A DNA stretch of 5,207 nt from Synergistaceae bacterium (lineage in GTDB: Bacteria > Synergistota > Synergistia > Synergistales > Aminobacteriaceae): contig JAFPWQ010000109.1 of the NCBI GenBank assembly GCA_017394925.1, positions 1 to 5,207 on the forward strand, written 5' to 3'. Made by a program: the position numbers and the translations under genes. Each line of letters opens with the position of its first letter. Positions within the stretch are counted from its first letter, which is position 1. Under the pieces are notes generated by a model, which was not told where the DNA came from, made no database searches, and saw nothing but the letters and a program-made list of their open reading frames with translations. Shown one piece after another: positions 1 to 5,207 of this stretch.

Positions 1-3
1 ATT

Positions 4-1434
4 TTGAGCCTCGCACTATTCAACGACCTCACCAGAAAAAAAGAACTCTTCAAACCAATTAAAGAAGGCCATGTTACATTTTATTCCTGCGGTCCGACTG
101 TATACGATTATTTTCACATCGGAAATTCAAGACCATTTATCGTATTTGACGTATTAAGACGCTGGCTTGAGCATGAAGGTTATCAGGTAACGTTCGTACA
201 GAATTTCACGGACATTGACGACAAAATGATTCACAGGGCACATAAGGAGCATATCACGGTTCAGGAACTCGCCGACAAATTCATAGCCGAATACAACAAA
301 GACGCAGACGCACTCGGAATCAGAAAGCCGGACTTTTCACCACGAGCAACGGAACATATTCCCGAAATCATTCACACGATTGAGAGAATTATCGCGAACG
401 GACACGCTTATGTCTCAGACGGTGATGTGTATTTCGACATTCGGAGCTGGCCGAAATATGGCTCATTGTGCAAGCAGAATCTCGAAGACCTTGAAGCAGG
501 CGCAAGAGTTGAACCCGGCGAAAAGAAAAAAGACCCGTTAGACTTTGCACTCTGGAAAGCAGAAAAACCCGGCGAACCTTCATGGCCAAGTCCGTGGGGT
601 AAAGGCAGACCAGGATGGCACATTAAATGCTCTGCAATGTCCTCGAAATATCTCGGCGATAATATAGATATTCATTCGGGCGGAGTAGATTTAATGTTCC
701 CTCATCACGAGAATGAAGCAGCACAGAGTGAAGCCGCATCAGGAACAGATAAGCCGTTCGTGAATTACTGGTTACATAATGGATTCTTGCTCATCGACAA
801 CGAAAAGATGTCAAAATCGCTTGGGAATTTCCTGACCGCAAGAGCCGCAATCGAAAAGTATCCGCCGTTAGCATTGAGATTCTTCATGTTAAGCGCGCAC
901 TACAGAAGCCCGGTAAATTTCACTCCTGAAGCACTCGAACAGTCAGCCGCAGGTGTAATGAGATTACGAAACAGCCGGAGCGATTTGGATTTTGCCGCAA
1001 AGACACGAACAGGCAAAAATGAATCGTTTGACCTGAAGAAATTTCAGAGTGAACTTGATGATTTACACTCAAAGTTTTCTGACGCAATGAACGATGACTT
1101 TAACACCGCCGCCGCTATGGGAATATTATTCGATGTCGTATATCTCATTAACACCACGCTCAAAGAGAATGAAATTCTGCCCGAAGAGTTTTTCACACTC
1201 TCAAAGAATGCTCTGAATGAATACGATTCGATACTGGGTGTAATCGGCAGTGATGACGCAGAAGAAGAACACGATGAAGAAGCAGCAGAGATTGAGAGAT
1301 TGATTCAGGAACGTACAGAGGCAAGAAAGGCGAAAAATTTTGCGCGTTCGGATGAAATCAGGAATATGCTTAAAGCTCGCGGAATTGTTCTTGAGGATAC
1401 ACCGCAGGGCACAAAATGGAAGAGGGAATTATAA
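4..1434 (+). CDS. cysS: Cysteinyl-tRNA synthetase
   Basis: This class Ia aminoacyl-tRNA synthetase charges tRNA-Cys with cysteine in the cytoplasm, using ATP. The 476-residue product is of usual length. Visible hallmarks are the N-terminal FYSCGPTVYDYFHIGN segment, with the HIGH motif in its CysRS form HIGN (38-41), and KMSKS at 268-272. The expected zinc ligands are C29, C209 (GWHIKCSAMS), H234 and E238 (FPHHENE). A helical anticodon-binding region with an acidic stretch (about 418-430) follows, and the protein ends in a family-typical GIVLEDTPQGTKW tail. The start is taken as TTG at 4 because the family begins just before this point and the zinc-ligand numbering agrees with E. coli CysRS. 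Only three bases precede it, so no ribosome binding site can be seen and a start further upstream is possible. Its 3' end is copied immediately downstream (see repeats), and the codons for KWKREL include the Shine-Dalgarno of the next frame. Confidence 0.97.
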   Translation: MSLALFNDLTRKKELFKPIKEGHVTFYSCGPTVYDYFHIGNSRPFIVFDVLRRWLEHEGYQVTFVQNFTDIDDKMIHRAHKEHITVQELADKFIAEYNKDADALGIRKPDFSPRATEHIPEIIHTIERIIANGHAYVSDGDVYFDIRSWPKYGSLCKQNLEDLEAGARVEPGEKKKDPLDFALWKAEKPGEPSWPSPWGKGRPGWHIKCSAMSSKYLGDNIDIHSGGVDLMFPHHENEAAQSEAASGTDKPFVNYWLHNGFLLIDNEKMSKSLGNFLTARAAIEKYPPLALRFFMLSAHYRSPVNFTPEALEQSAAGVMRLRNSRSDLDFAAKTRTGKNESFDLKKFQSELDDLHSKFSDAMNDDFNTAAAMGILFDVVYLINTTLKENEILPEEFFTLSKNALNEYDSILGVIGSDDAEEEHDEEAAEIERLIQERTEARKAKNFARSDEIRNMLKARGIVLEDTPQGTKWKREL

Positions 1435-1522
1435 ATCATGAAAAGCAATAAATCAGTTTACGTTATTGTTCAAGAAAAAGTTTATGCCTCTCTTCCTGAC
1501 TCAGTTTTTAGGGGCATTCAAT
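1364..1522 (+). repeat. Tandem duplication, copy A (cysS 3' end + transporter 5' end)
   Basis: First unit of an imperfect tandem duplication that abuts copy B. Its left part (1364-1434) is the real end of cysS. Its right part (1438-1522) resembles the 5' end of the downstream transporter gene. The left parts differ at 9 of 71 aligned positions, and the last 72 bases (1451-1522 against 1608-1679) differ at 8. Between them the copies diverge around the ATG, where copy A has two extra bases in total. The longest exact matches are 28 bases (1380-1407) and 23 bases (1481-1503). The differences show that the copies are not the product of a very recent exact duplication. Confidence 0.9.
1438..1522 (+). 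pseudogene. Frameshifted 5' remnant of the transporter gene
   Basis: Read from AAT at 1451, this stretch encodes NQFTLLFKKKFMPLF and onward to GAFN over 24 codons. That is nearly identical to residues 5-28 of the intact transporter, where only two K/R changes separate the two. The ATG at 1438 is one base out of frame with this segment, an in-frame TGA lies at 1439-1441, and the frame closes at TGA 1529-1531 just after the junction. It therefore cannot produce a transporter. Confidence 0.7.
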
Positions 1523-1593
1523 ATATGCTGAAATCACACGGAATTGTTCTTGAGGATACACCGCAGAGTATTACATGGAAGAGGGAATTATAA
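1438..1593 (+). CDS. Hybrid small ORF (51 aa) created by the duplication
   Basis: An open frame of 51 codons starts at ATG 1438, 3 bases after the cysS stop, and ends 2 bases before the transporter ATG. Residues 1-28 come from transporter-derived DNA read in the wrong frame (MKSNKSVYVIVQEKV...). Residues 29-51 are a second version of the CysRS C-terminus, MLKSHGIVLEDTPQ...WKREL against MLKARGIVLEDTPQ...WKREL in the real enzyme. The GGAAGAGGG at the end of cysS is placed to start it, so it is probably translated. No function can be assigned. It may be a by-product of the rearrangement whose only effect is to carry ribosomes to the transporter start. Confidence refers to it being a translated ORF. 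Confidence 0.4.
   Translation: MKSNKSVYVIVQEKVYASLPDSVFRGIQYMLKSHGIVLEDTPQSITWKREL
1523..1593 (+). pseudogene. cysS: Partial duplicate of the cysS 3' end
   Basis: This holds 22 sense codons and the TAA of a diverged cysS terminus. The GIVLEDTPQ core and the final WKREL are identical to the real CysRS tail. Nearby residues differ (A to S, R to H, G to S, T to I, K to T). It lacks the rest of the synthetase and is read only as the end of the hybrid small ORF. It is useful chiefly because it contains the ribosome binding site of the transporter. Confidence 0.75.
1577..1585 (+). promoter_or_regulatory. Ribosome binding site of the transporter gene
   Basis: GGAAGAGGG lies about 10 bases before ATG 1596 and sets the start there. 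The in-frame ATG at 1575 overlaps this site and has no Shine-Dalgarno of its own. The same purine run occurs at the end of the real cysS (1418-1426), where it precedes ATG 1438, so termination-reinitiation coupling is likely at both junctions. Confidence 0.7.
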
Positions 1594-1595
1594 TC

Positions 1596-2873
1596 ATGGC
1601 CGGAACGAATCAGTTTACGTTATTATTCAAACGAAGATTTATGCCTCTCTTCCTGACTCAATTCTTAGGGGCATTCAATGATAATTTCTTCAAGAGCGCG
1701 TTAATGATGCTCATCACATACAGGCTCGGAGATGAAGCCGGACTCGATTCGCGTATTCTCGTGAATGCCGCTGCAGGTGTGTTCATACTTCCGTTTTTCA
1801 TCTTTGCTCCTGTTGCGAGTGATTTAGCAGACAAATACGACCGCTCTGACTTAATGCGCTGGGTGAAATTCGCAGAAATAGTTGTGATGTCAGGTGCGGC
1901 ACTTGGATTTTACCTGAACAATTTATATTTCCTCATGGCCGTATTATTTCTCATGGGTGCACAGTCAGCGTTCTTTTCACCGGCGAAATACAGCATACTC
2001 CCTCAGCATTTACCCGAAGAAGAATTGATTGCAGGCAACGGACTAATTCAAATGGGTACATATCTTGCGATTCTCACAGGAACAATCACGGGAGGATTAA
2101 TTATTCTGCGCGAGAACGGAATATATTTAACTGGAGGAATTGCAGTTATCATAGCCGCCGCCGGATGGTTAAGCAGTATGTTCATTCCGCCGACCAAACC
2201 AATAGACCCAGAACGAAAAGTATCACTTGCGATTATCAGACCCACGATAAAAATGTTCCGTGAGATTATACCGATGAGAAAGGTATTCGGATCTATGCTT
2301 GCGATTTCATGGTTCTGGTTAGTCGGTGCAACGTTCCTTGCGCAGTTCCCGACATATTCGCGTTTAATTCTCGGAACTGATGAGAGTGTAGCAACAAGTT
2401 TTCTTGCAATATTCTCATGCGGAATAGGCTTCGGGTCTATGGCCTGCAATGCGATTCTGAAGGGCAAAGTTACGACTAAGTATGTACCTTCTGCGGCATA
2501 TGGAATTGCTATCGCGAGCGTCTTACTCTGGTACGTAAGCGACAGACCTCCCGTATCACCAGATGCACCTGTAATCGGAGCAGTTGAGTTTTTCTCAAAG
2601 CCTGAGAATTTCATGATTACGTTCTGCTTATTCGCGATTGCCTTCTGCGGAGGGTTATATATCGTGCCTTTATACGCAGTGATGCAGACGAAAGCACCCG
2701 AAGAAAAAGTTTCGGGAGTAATTGCATGTTCAAACATAAGTGATTCGCTCTTCATGGCCGCCGCAGCACTCATAGCAAGCATGTTAATCTCATGGGGGAT
2801 AAGTATTCCGCAGATATTCCTGACTATGGGACCGACTACATTTATTGTTGGTCTTCTTGTCGGAATACTATAG
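1596..2873 (+). CDS. LplT/Aas-type MFS transporter (putative lysophospholipid transporter)
   Basis: A 425-residue inner-membrane protein of the major facilitator superfamily, resembling the LplT lysophospholipid transporter and the MFS half of LplT-Aas fusions. In those systems lysophospholipids are flipped inward for re-acylation. Typical signatures are FLTQFLGAFNDNFFKSAL (19-36), a motif-A-like loop DLADKYDRSDL (76-86), SPAKYSILPQHLPEEELIAGNGL (128-150, with the family's PxKYxILP) and a TGTITGGL helix near 161-168. About 12 hydrophobic helices can be traced; the last is at about 405-425. The protein ends inside or exactly at this helix, without a cytoplasmic tail or a fused PlsC acyltransferase or acyl-ACP synthetase domain. 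ATG 1596 is preferred over the in-frame ATG at 1575 because of the ribosome binding site and because the 1575 codon is not a usable start in repeat copy A. It is probably co-transcribed with cysS. Substrate specificity is inferred from family resemblance only. Confidence 0.88.
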   Translation: MAGTNQFTLLFKRRFMPLFLTQFLGAFNDNFFKSALMMLITYRLGDEAGLDSRILVNAAAGVFILPFFIFAPVASDLADKYDRSDLMRWVKFAEIVVMSGAALGFYLNNLYFLMAVLFLMGAQSAFFSPAKYSILPQHLPEEELIAGNGLIQMGTYLAILTGTITGGLIILRENGIYLTGGIAVIIAAAGWLSSMFIPPTKPIDPERKVSLAIIRPTIKMFREIIPMRKVFGSMLAISWFWLVGATFLAQFPTYSRLILGTDESVATSFLAIFSCGIGFGSMACNAILKGKVTTKYVPSAAYGIAIASVLLWYVSDRPPVSPDAPVIGAVEFFSKPENFMITFCLFAIAFCGGLYIVPLYAVMQTKAPEEKVSGVIACSNISDSLFMAAAALIASMLISWGISIPQIFLTMGPTTFIVGLLVGIL

Positions 2874-2919
2874 ATAATTATTTATGCGTGATTGAGATTA
2901 TAATATTGTAAAATTTCTC

Positions 2920-2928
2920 TGCTAAAAT
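2920..2928 (+). promoter_or_regulatory. Candidate extended -10 promoter for ilvCD
   Basis: TGCTAAAAT matches an extended -10 element (TGn followed by TAAAAT) in the AT-rich gap before ilvC. Transcription would begin near 2935 and give a leader of under 40 bases, too short for a T-box or a leader-peptide attenuator. No convincing -35 lies at the normal distance. Alternative -10-like hexamers are TATAAT at 2899-2904 and TAAAAT at 2909-2914. No transcription terminator for the upstream block is visible, so read-through is possible. Confidence 0.4.
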
Positions 2929-2954
2929 TACTTCATTCTAAATTTTCAAACAAC

Positions 2955-2961
2955 AAAGGAG
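2955..2961 (+). promoter_or_regulatory. Ribosome binding site of ilvC
   Basis: AAAGGAG is a strong Shine-Dalgarno match 10 bases ahead of ATG 2972, followed by a T-rich spacer. It confirms the ilvC start. Confidence 0.85.
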
Positions 2962-2971
2962 TTTTTTCTTC

Positions 2972-3991
2972 ATGGCAAAAGTATATTACGAGAAGGACTG
3001 CGATCTCGGCAAGCTCACAGGAAAGAAAATCGCAATCATCGGTTATGGTTCACAGGGACACGCTCACGCAATGAATCTTCGCGATTCAGGCTGTGATGTC
3101 ATCGTGGGACTCTACAAGGGCGGAAAGTCATGGCCAGTTGCAGAGAAAGACGGATTCACTGTCATGACGGTAAGCGAAGCAACAAAGGCAGCGGATATTA
3201 TCATGATACTCATCAATGACGAGAAGCAGGCAGACATGTACAAGTCCGAAATGCTTCCGTATCTCACCGAAGGAAAGACAATTGCATTCGCTCACGGGTT
3301 CAATATTCGCTACAAGCAGATAGTCGCACCCAAAGGCGTTGATGTCTTCATGGCCGCACCAAAAGGACCAGGCCACACAGTGAGAAGTCAGTACGTGGCA
3401 GGAAAAGGTGTACCGTGTCTCGTAGCAGTTGAACAGGACGCAAGCGGTAAATGCCTCGATACAGCACTCGCATACATCGCAGGAATCGGAGGAGCACGCG
3501 CAGGAATTCTTGAGACCACAATGCAGCAGGAAACAGAGACGGATCTCTTCGGTGAGCAGACTGTATTATGCGGCGGAGTCGTTGATTTAATGCAGTGCGG
3601 TTTTGAAGTTCTTTGTGAGGCAGGTTATGACCCCGTCAATGCGTACTTTGAATGCATTCACGAGATGAAACTCATCATTGACCTCGTGAACAGGGGCGGA
3701 GTTGCCGCAATGAACTACTCAATCTCAGATACGGCTGAATTCGGCGAATACGTTTCAGGGCCTCGCGTACTTCCTCATGAAGAAATCAAAGCCAACATGC
3801 GTAAAGTTCTTGCTGATATTCAGGACGGAACATTTGCAGGCAGATGGATTGCAGAGAATAAAAACGGCAGGACATTCTTCAACTCAAAACGTGATATGCT
3901 TGCGCGTCATCCAATGGAAGTAATCGGCAAACAGTTACGTGAACAAATGTTATGGAAGGACGGCTCAAGCCTCGATGAAGTATCGAAGTGA
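2972..3991 (+). CDS. ilvC: Ketol-acid reductoisomerase, class I
   Basis: Converts 2-acetolactate and 2-aceto-2-hydroxybutyrate to 2,3-dihydroxy acids, using NAD(P)H and Mg2+, in valine and isoleucine synthesis. The 339-residue length is that of the short class I form. The N-terminal Rossmann domain carries GYGSQG (24-29), and H108 lies in AFAHGF. APKGPGHTVRSQY (129-141) is typical of the family. The C-terminal knotted domain shows ETETDLFGEQ (187-196, metal ligands D191 and E195), FECIHE (226-231, E227 and E231) and NYSISDTAEFGEY (248-260, substrate-binding S252). The cofactor-selecting loop reads GLYKGGKSW (46-54). Many NADPH enzymes of this class have Arg and Ser where this one has Y48 and G51, while S53 remains, so its cofactor preference deserves a test. 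The start is supported by AAAGGAG at 2955 and by the family N-terminus. The 3' end overlaps ilvD by 17 bases. Confidence 0.98.
   Translation: MAKVYYEKDCDLGKLTGKKIAIIGYGSQGHAHAMNLRDSGCDVIVGLYKGGKSWPVAEKDGFTVMTVSEATKAADIIMILINDEKQADMYKSEMLPYLTEGKTIAFAHGFNIRYKQIVAPKGVDVFMAAPKGPGHTVRSQYVAGKGVPCLVAVEQDASGKCLDTALAYIAGIGGARAGILETTMQQETETDLFGEQTVLCGGVVDLMQCGFEVLCEAGYDPVNAYFECIHEMKLIIDLVNRGGVAAMNYSISDTAEFGEYVSGPRVLPHEEIKANMRKVLADIQDGTFAGRWIAENKNGRTFFNSKRDMLARHPMEVIGKQLREQMLWKDGSSLDEVSK
3954..3960 (+). promoter_or_regulatory. Candidate ribosome binding site of ilvD
   Basis: GGAAGGA inside the end of ilvC lies 14 bases before ATG 3975. The spacing is somewhat long. Together with the overlap of the two genes it suggests that ilvD translation depends partly on ribosomes finishing ilvC. 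Confidence 0.45.
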
Positions 3992-5207
3992 TAACATCAA
4001 AGCAGGAGTAGACCGAACGCCAAATCTCAGTCTGCTTTATGCTCTTGGCTTCACGAAGGAAGAAATTTCGCGTCCCATAATCGGAGTCGTGAATTCATTC
4101 AGCGAGATAGTTCCCGGTCATATGCACCTGGACAAAATCACTCAGGCCGTCAAAGAAGGAATATATGCCGCCGGAGGAACACCCGTAGTATTTCCTGCTA
4201 TAGCTGTGTGCGACGGGATTGCAATGGGTCATGTCGGAATGAAATACTCTCTTGTGTCGCGTGATTTGATTGCAGATTCAACTGAGGCTATGGCGATGGC
4301 ACATCAGTTTGACGGTCTCGTCATGATTCCCAATTGCGACAAGAACGTTCCCGGTCTGCTCATGGCCGCCGCAAGAGTGAATGTTCCTGCGATTTTCTGT
4401 GCAGGAGGTCCGATGTTAGCCGGTCATCTCAGAGACGGAAGACGTACATGTCTGAGTCATATGTTCGAGGCTGTCGGAGCTTATCATGCAGGTAAACTTG
4501 ATGAAGCAGGCGTTGAAGACTACACAGAAAATGCGTGTCCGTCATGCGGATCATGTTCGGGAATGTACACTGCTAACTCAATGAACTGTCTGACCGAAGC
4601 AATCGGAATGTCGCTCAGGGGCAACGGAACGATACCTGCTCCCTACAGTGCGAGAATCAGACTTGCGAAATTAACCGGCATGAAGATTATGGAACTCGTC
4701 CAGAAAAATATTCGTCCAAGAGACATAATGACTCATGACGCATTCAGAAATGCAGAGGCGGTTGATATGGCATTAGGCTGTTCGACAAATACGATGCTGC
4801 ACCTTCCTGCAATAGCTCATGAGGCCGGAGTAGAAATTAATTTAAGCGATGCAAACTCAATCAGTGAACGCACGCCTAATTTATGTCATCTTGCTCCTGC
4901 CGGTGATACCTTCATGGAAGATTTAGACAGGGCAGGCGGAGTTTATGCTGTCATGAATGAACTTGCGAAAAAGAATCTCATCAAGACAGATTTAATCACA
5001 GCAACAGGAAAGACAGTTGCGGAGAATATAGCAGGTATTCAGAACACGAACGAAAATATAATCCGTCCGATTGATAATCCCTATTCACCCAACGGAGGAA
5101 TAGCCGTTCTCAAAGGTAATTTAGCTCCTGACGGCTGTGTAGTGAAACGTTCAGCGGTTGCTCCTGAAATGATGAAACATGAAGGTCCTGCAAGAGTGTT
5201 TGATTCA
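3975..5207 (+). CDS. ilvD: Dihydroxy-acid dehydratase (3' end outside window)
   Basis: Dehydrates 2,3-dihydroxyisovalerate and 2,3-dihydroxy-3-methylvalerate to the 2-oxo acid precursors of valine, leucine, isoleucine and pantothenate. It uses an iron-sulfur cluster and Mg2+. The window holds 411 codons with no stop. Relatives are about 550-620 residues, so the C-terminal part is missing because of the window edge. Hallmarks are the N-terminus YRSDNIKAGV, then GVVNSFSEIVPGH (37-49), VCDGIAMGH (78-86), IPNCDKNVPG (118-127, cluster ligand C121, Mg ligand D122 and the carbamylated-lysine position K123) and ENACPSCGSCSGMYTANSMN (185-204). The residue aligning with the first cysteine of [2Fe-2S]-type enzymes appears to be G48, which suggests the oxygen-sensitive E. 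coli-like [4Fe-4S] type. The ATG at 3975 lies inside ilvC, 17 bases before the end of its stop codon, and no better start is seen. The overlap indicates an ilvCD operon. Confidence 0.97.
   Translation, partial: MKYRSDNIKAGVDRTPNLSLLYALGFTKEEISRPIIGVVNSFSEIVPGHMHLDKITQAVKEGIYAAGGTPVVFPAIAVCDGIAMGHVGMKYSLVSRDLIADSTEAMAMAHQFDGLVMIPNCDKNVPGLLMAAARVNVPAIFCAGGPMLAGHLRDGRRTCLSHMFEAVGAYHAGKLDEAGVEDYTENACPSCGSCSGMYTANSMNCLTEAIGMSLRGNGTIPAPYSARIRLAKLTGMKIMELVQKNIRPRDIMTHDAFRNAEAVDMALGCSTNTMLHLPAIAHEAGVEINLSDANSISERTPNLCHLAPAGDTFMEDLDRAGGVYAVMNELAKKNLIKTDLITATGKTVAENIAGIQNTNENIIRPIDNPYSPNGGIAVLKGNLAPDGCVVKRSAVAPEMMKHEGPARVFDS

Larger units (their letters stand above)
1523..1679 (+). repeat. Tandem duplication, copy B (cysS tail remnant + true transporter start)
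   Basis: Second unit, starting directly where copy A ends. Bases 1523-1593 match the cysS end (exact block 1539-1566) and 1596-1679 are the genuine start of the transporter gene (exact block 1638-1660). The left part keeps the cysS reading frame, the terminal KREL codons and the TAA. The embedded GGAAGAGGG sequence now serves the transporter ATG at 1596. Copy B therefore carries the working translation start of the transporter, while copy A carries the working end of cysS. Confidence 0.9.

Noticed and set aside
389..623. Two overlapping - strand frames of 66 and 71 codons inside cysS
   Set aside because: Antisense to conserved CysRS motifs, with compositionally odd translations and no start signals.
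1575..1595. An upstream in-frame start adding seven residues to the transporter
   Set aside because: This ATG overlaps the Shine-Dalgarno of ATG 1596, lies inside the duplicated cysS tail, and the matching ATG in copy A leads only to a short frame that soon stops.
1364..1679. An insertion sequence, MITE or CRISPR explanation for the repeated block
   Set aside because: There are only two abutting units made of coding sequence, with no terminal inverted repeats, no target-site duplications and no spacer-repeat pattern.
2048..2782. A 244-codon open frame on the - strand opposite the transporter gene
   Set aside because: It lies wholly antisense to a clear membrane-protein gene and has no recognisable domain or ribosome binding site; it is a shadow of the codon bias of the real gene.
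2874..2971. A terminator, T-box or attenuator before ilvC
   Set aside because: The only pairing seen is an all-AT seven-base stem (2910-2916 with 2940-2946) and a long loop, with no GC-rich hairpin plus T-run, no T-box sequence and no leader peptide; the gap is too short for these.
3128..3376. An 82-codon - strand frame inside ilvC
   Set aside because: Antisense to the strongly conserved Rossmann domain and without any recognised feature.

Overview
The window is a stretch of ordinary bacterial housekeeping genes, all on the + strand. It holds two gene blocks. The first is cysS (cysteinyl-tRNA synthetase) followed by an LplT-like major facilitator transporter. The second is the branched-chain amino acid pair ilvC-ilvD, with ilvD cut off by the right edge. 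Base composition is moderate (mid-forties percent GC by eye). The proteins look like those of an anaerobic, perhaps gut-associated, bacterium. The Synergistota come to mind from the combination of an Aas/LplT-type transporter and this class I ketol-acid reductoisomerase, but that is only an impression and needs a database search.

Region 1 (1-2873): cysS runs to 1434 and its last codons also form the Shine-Dalgarno for whatever follows. Between cysS and the transporter lies the one clearly unusual structure here. It is a tandem, imperfect duplication (1364-1522 and 1523-1679, about 159 and 157 bases) of the cysS 3' end plus the transporter 5' end. The first copy supplies the true cysS terminus and a frameshifted transporter start. 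The second supplies a cysS tail remnant and the true transporter start. Together they create a 51-codon hybrid reading frame (1438-1593) that fits between the two genes with gaps of 3 and 2 bases. The transporter has 12 likely membrane helices and stops flush with the last one, with no fused acyltransferase.

Region 2 (2874-2971): a short AT-rich intergenic gap holds an extended -10 candidate promoter and a strong ribosome binding site for ilvC. No terminator hairpin is visible.

Region 3 (2972-5207): ilvC and ilvD overlap by 17 bases and encode consecutive steps of valine, isoleucine and pantothenate precursor synthesis. IlvC makes 2,3-dihydroxy acids from acetohydroxy acids and IlvD dehydrates them to 2-oxo acids.

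I see no CRISPR array, tRNA, rRNA, insertion sequence, defence system or other novel system. The observations most worth checking are the diverged tandem duplication with its hybrid small ORF, the altered cofactor-loop residues in IlvC, and a strand-biased octamer (TCATGGCC) that occurs seven times.
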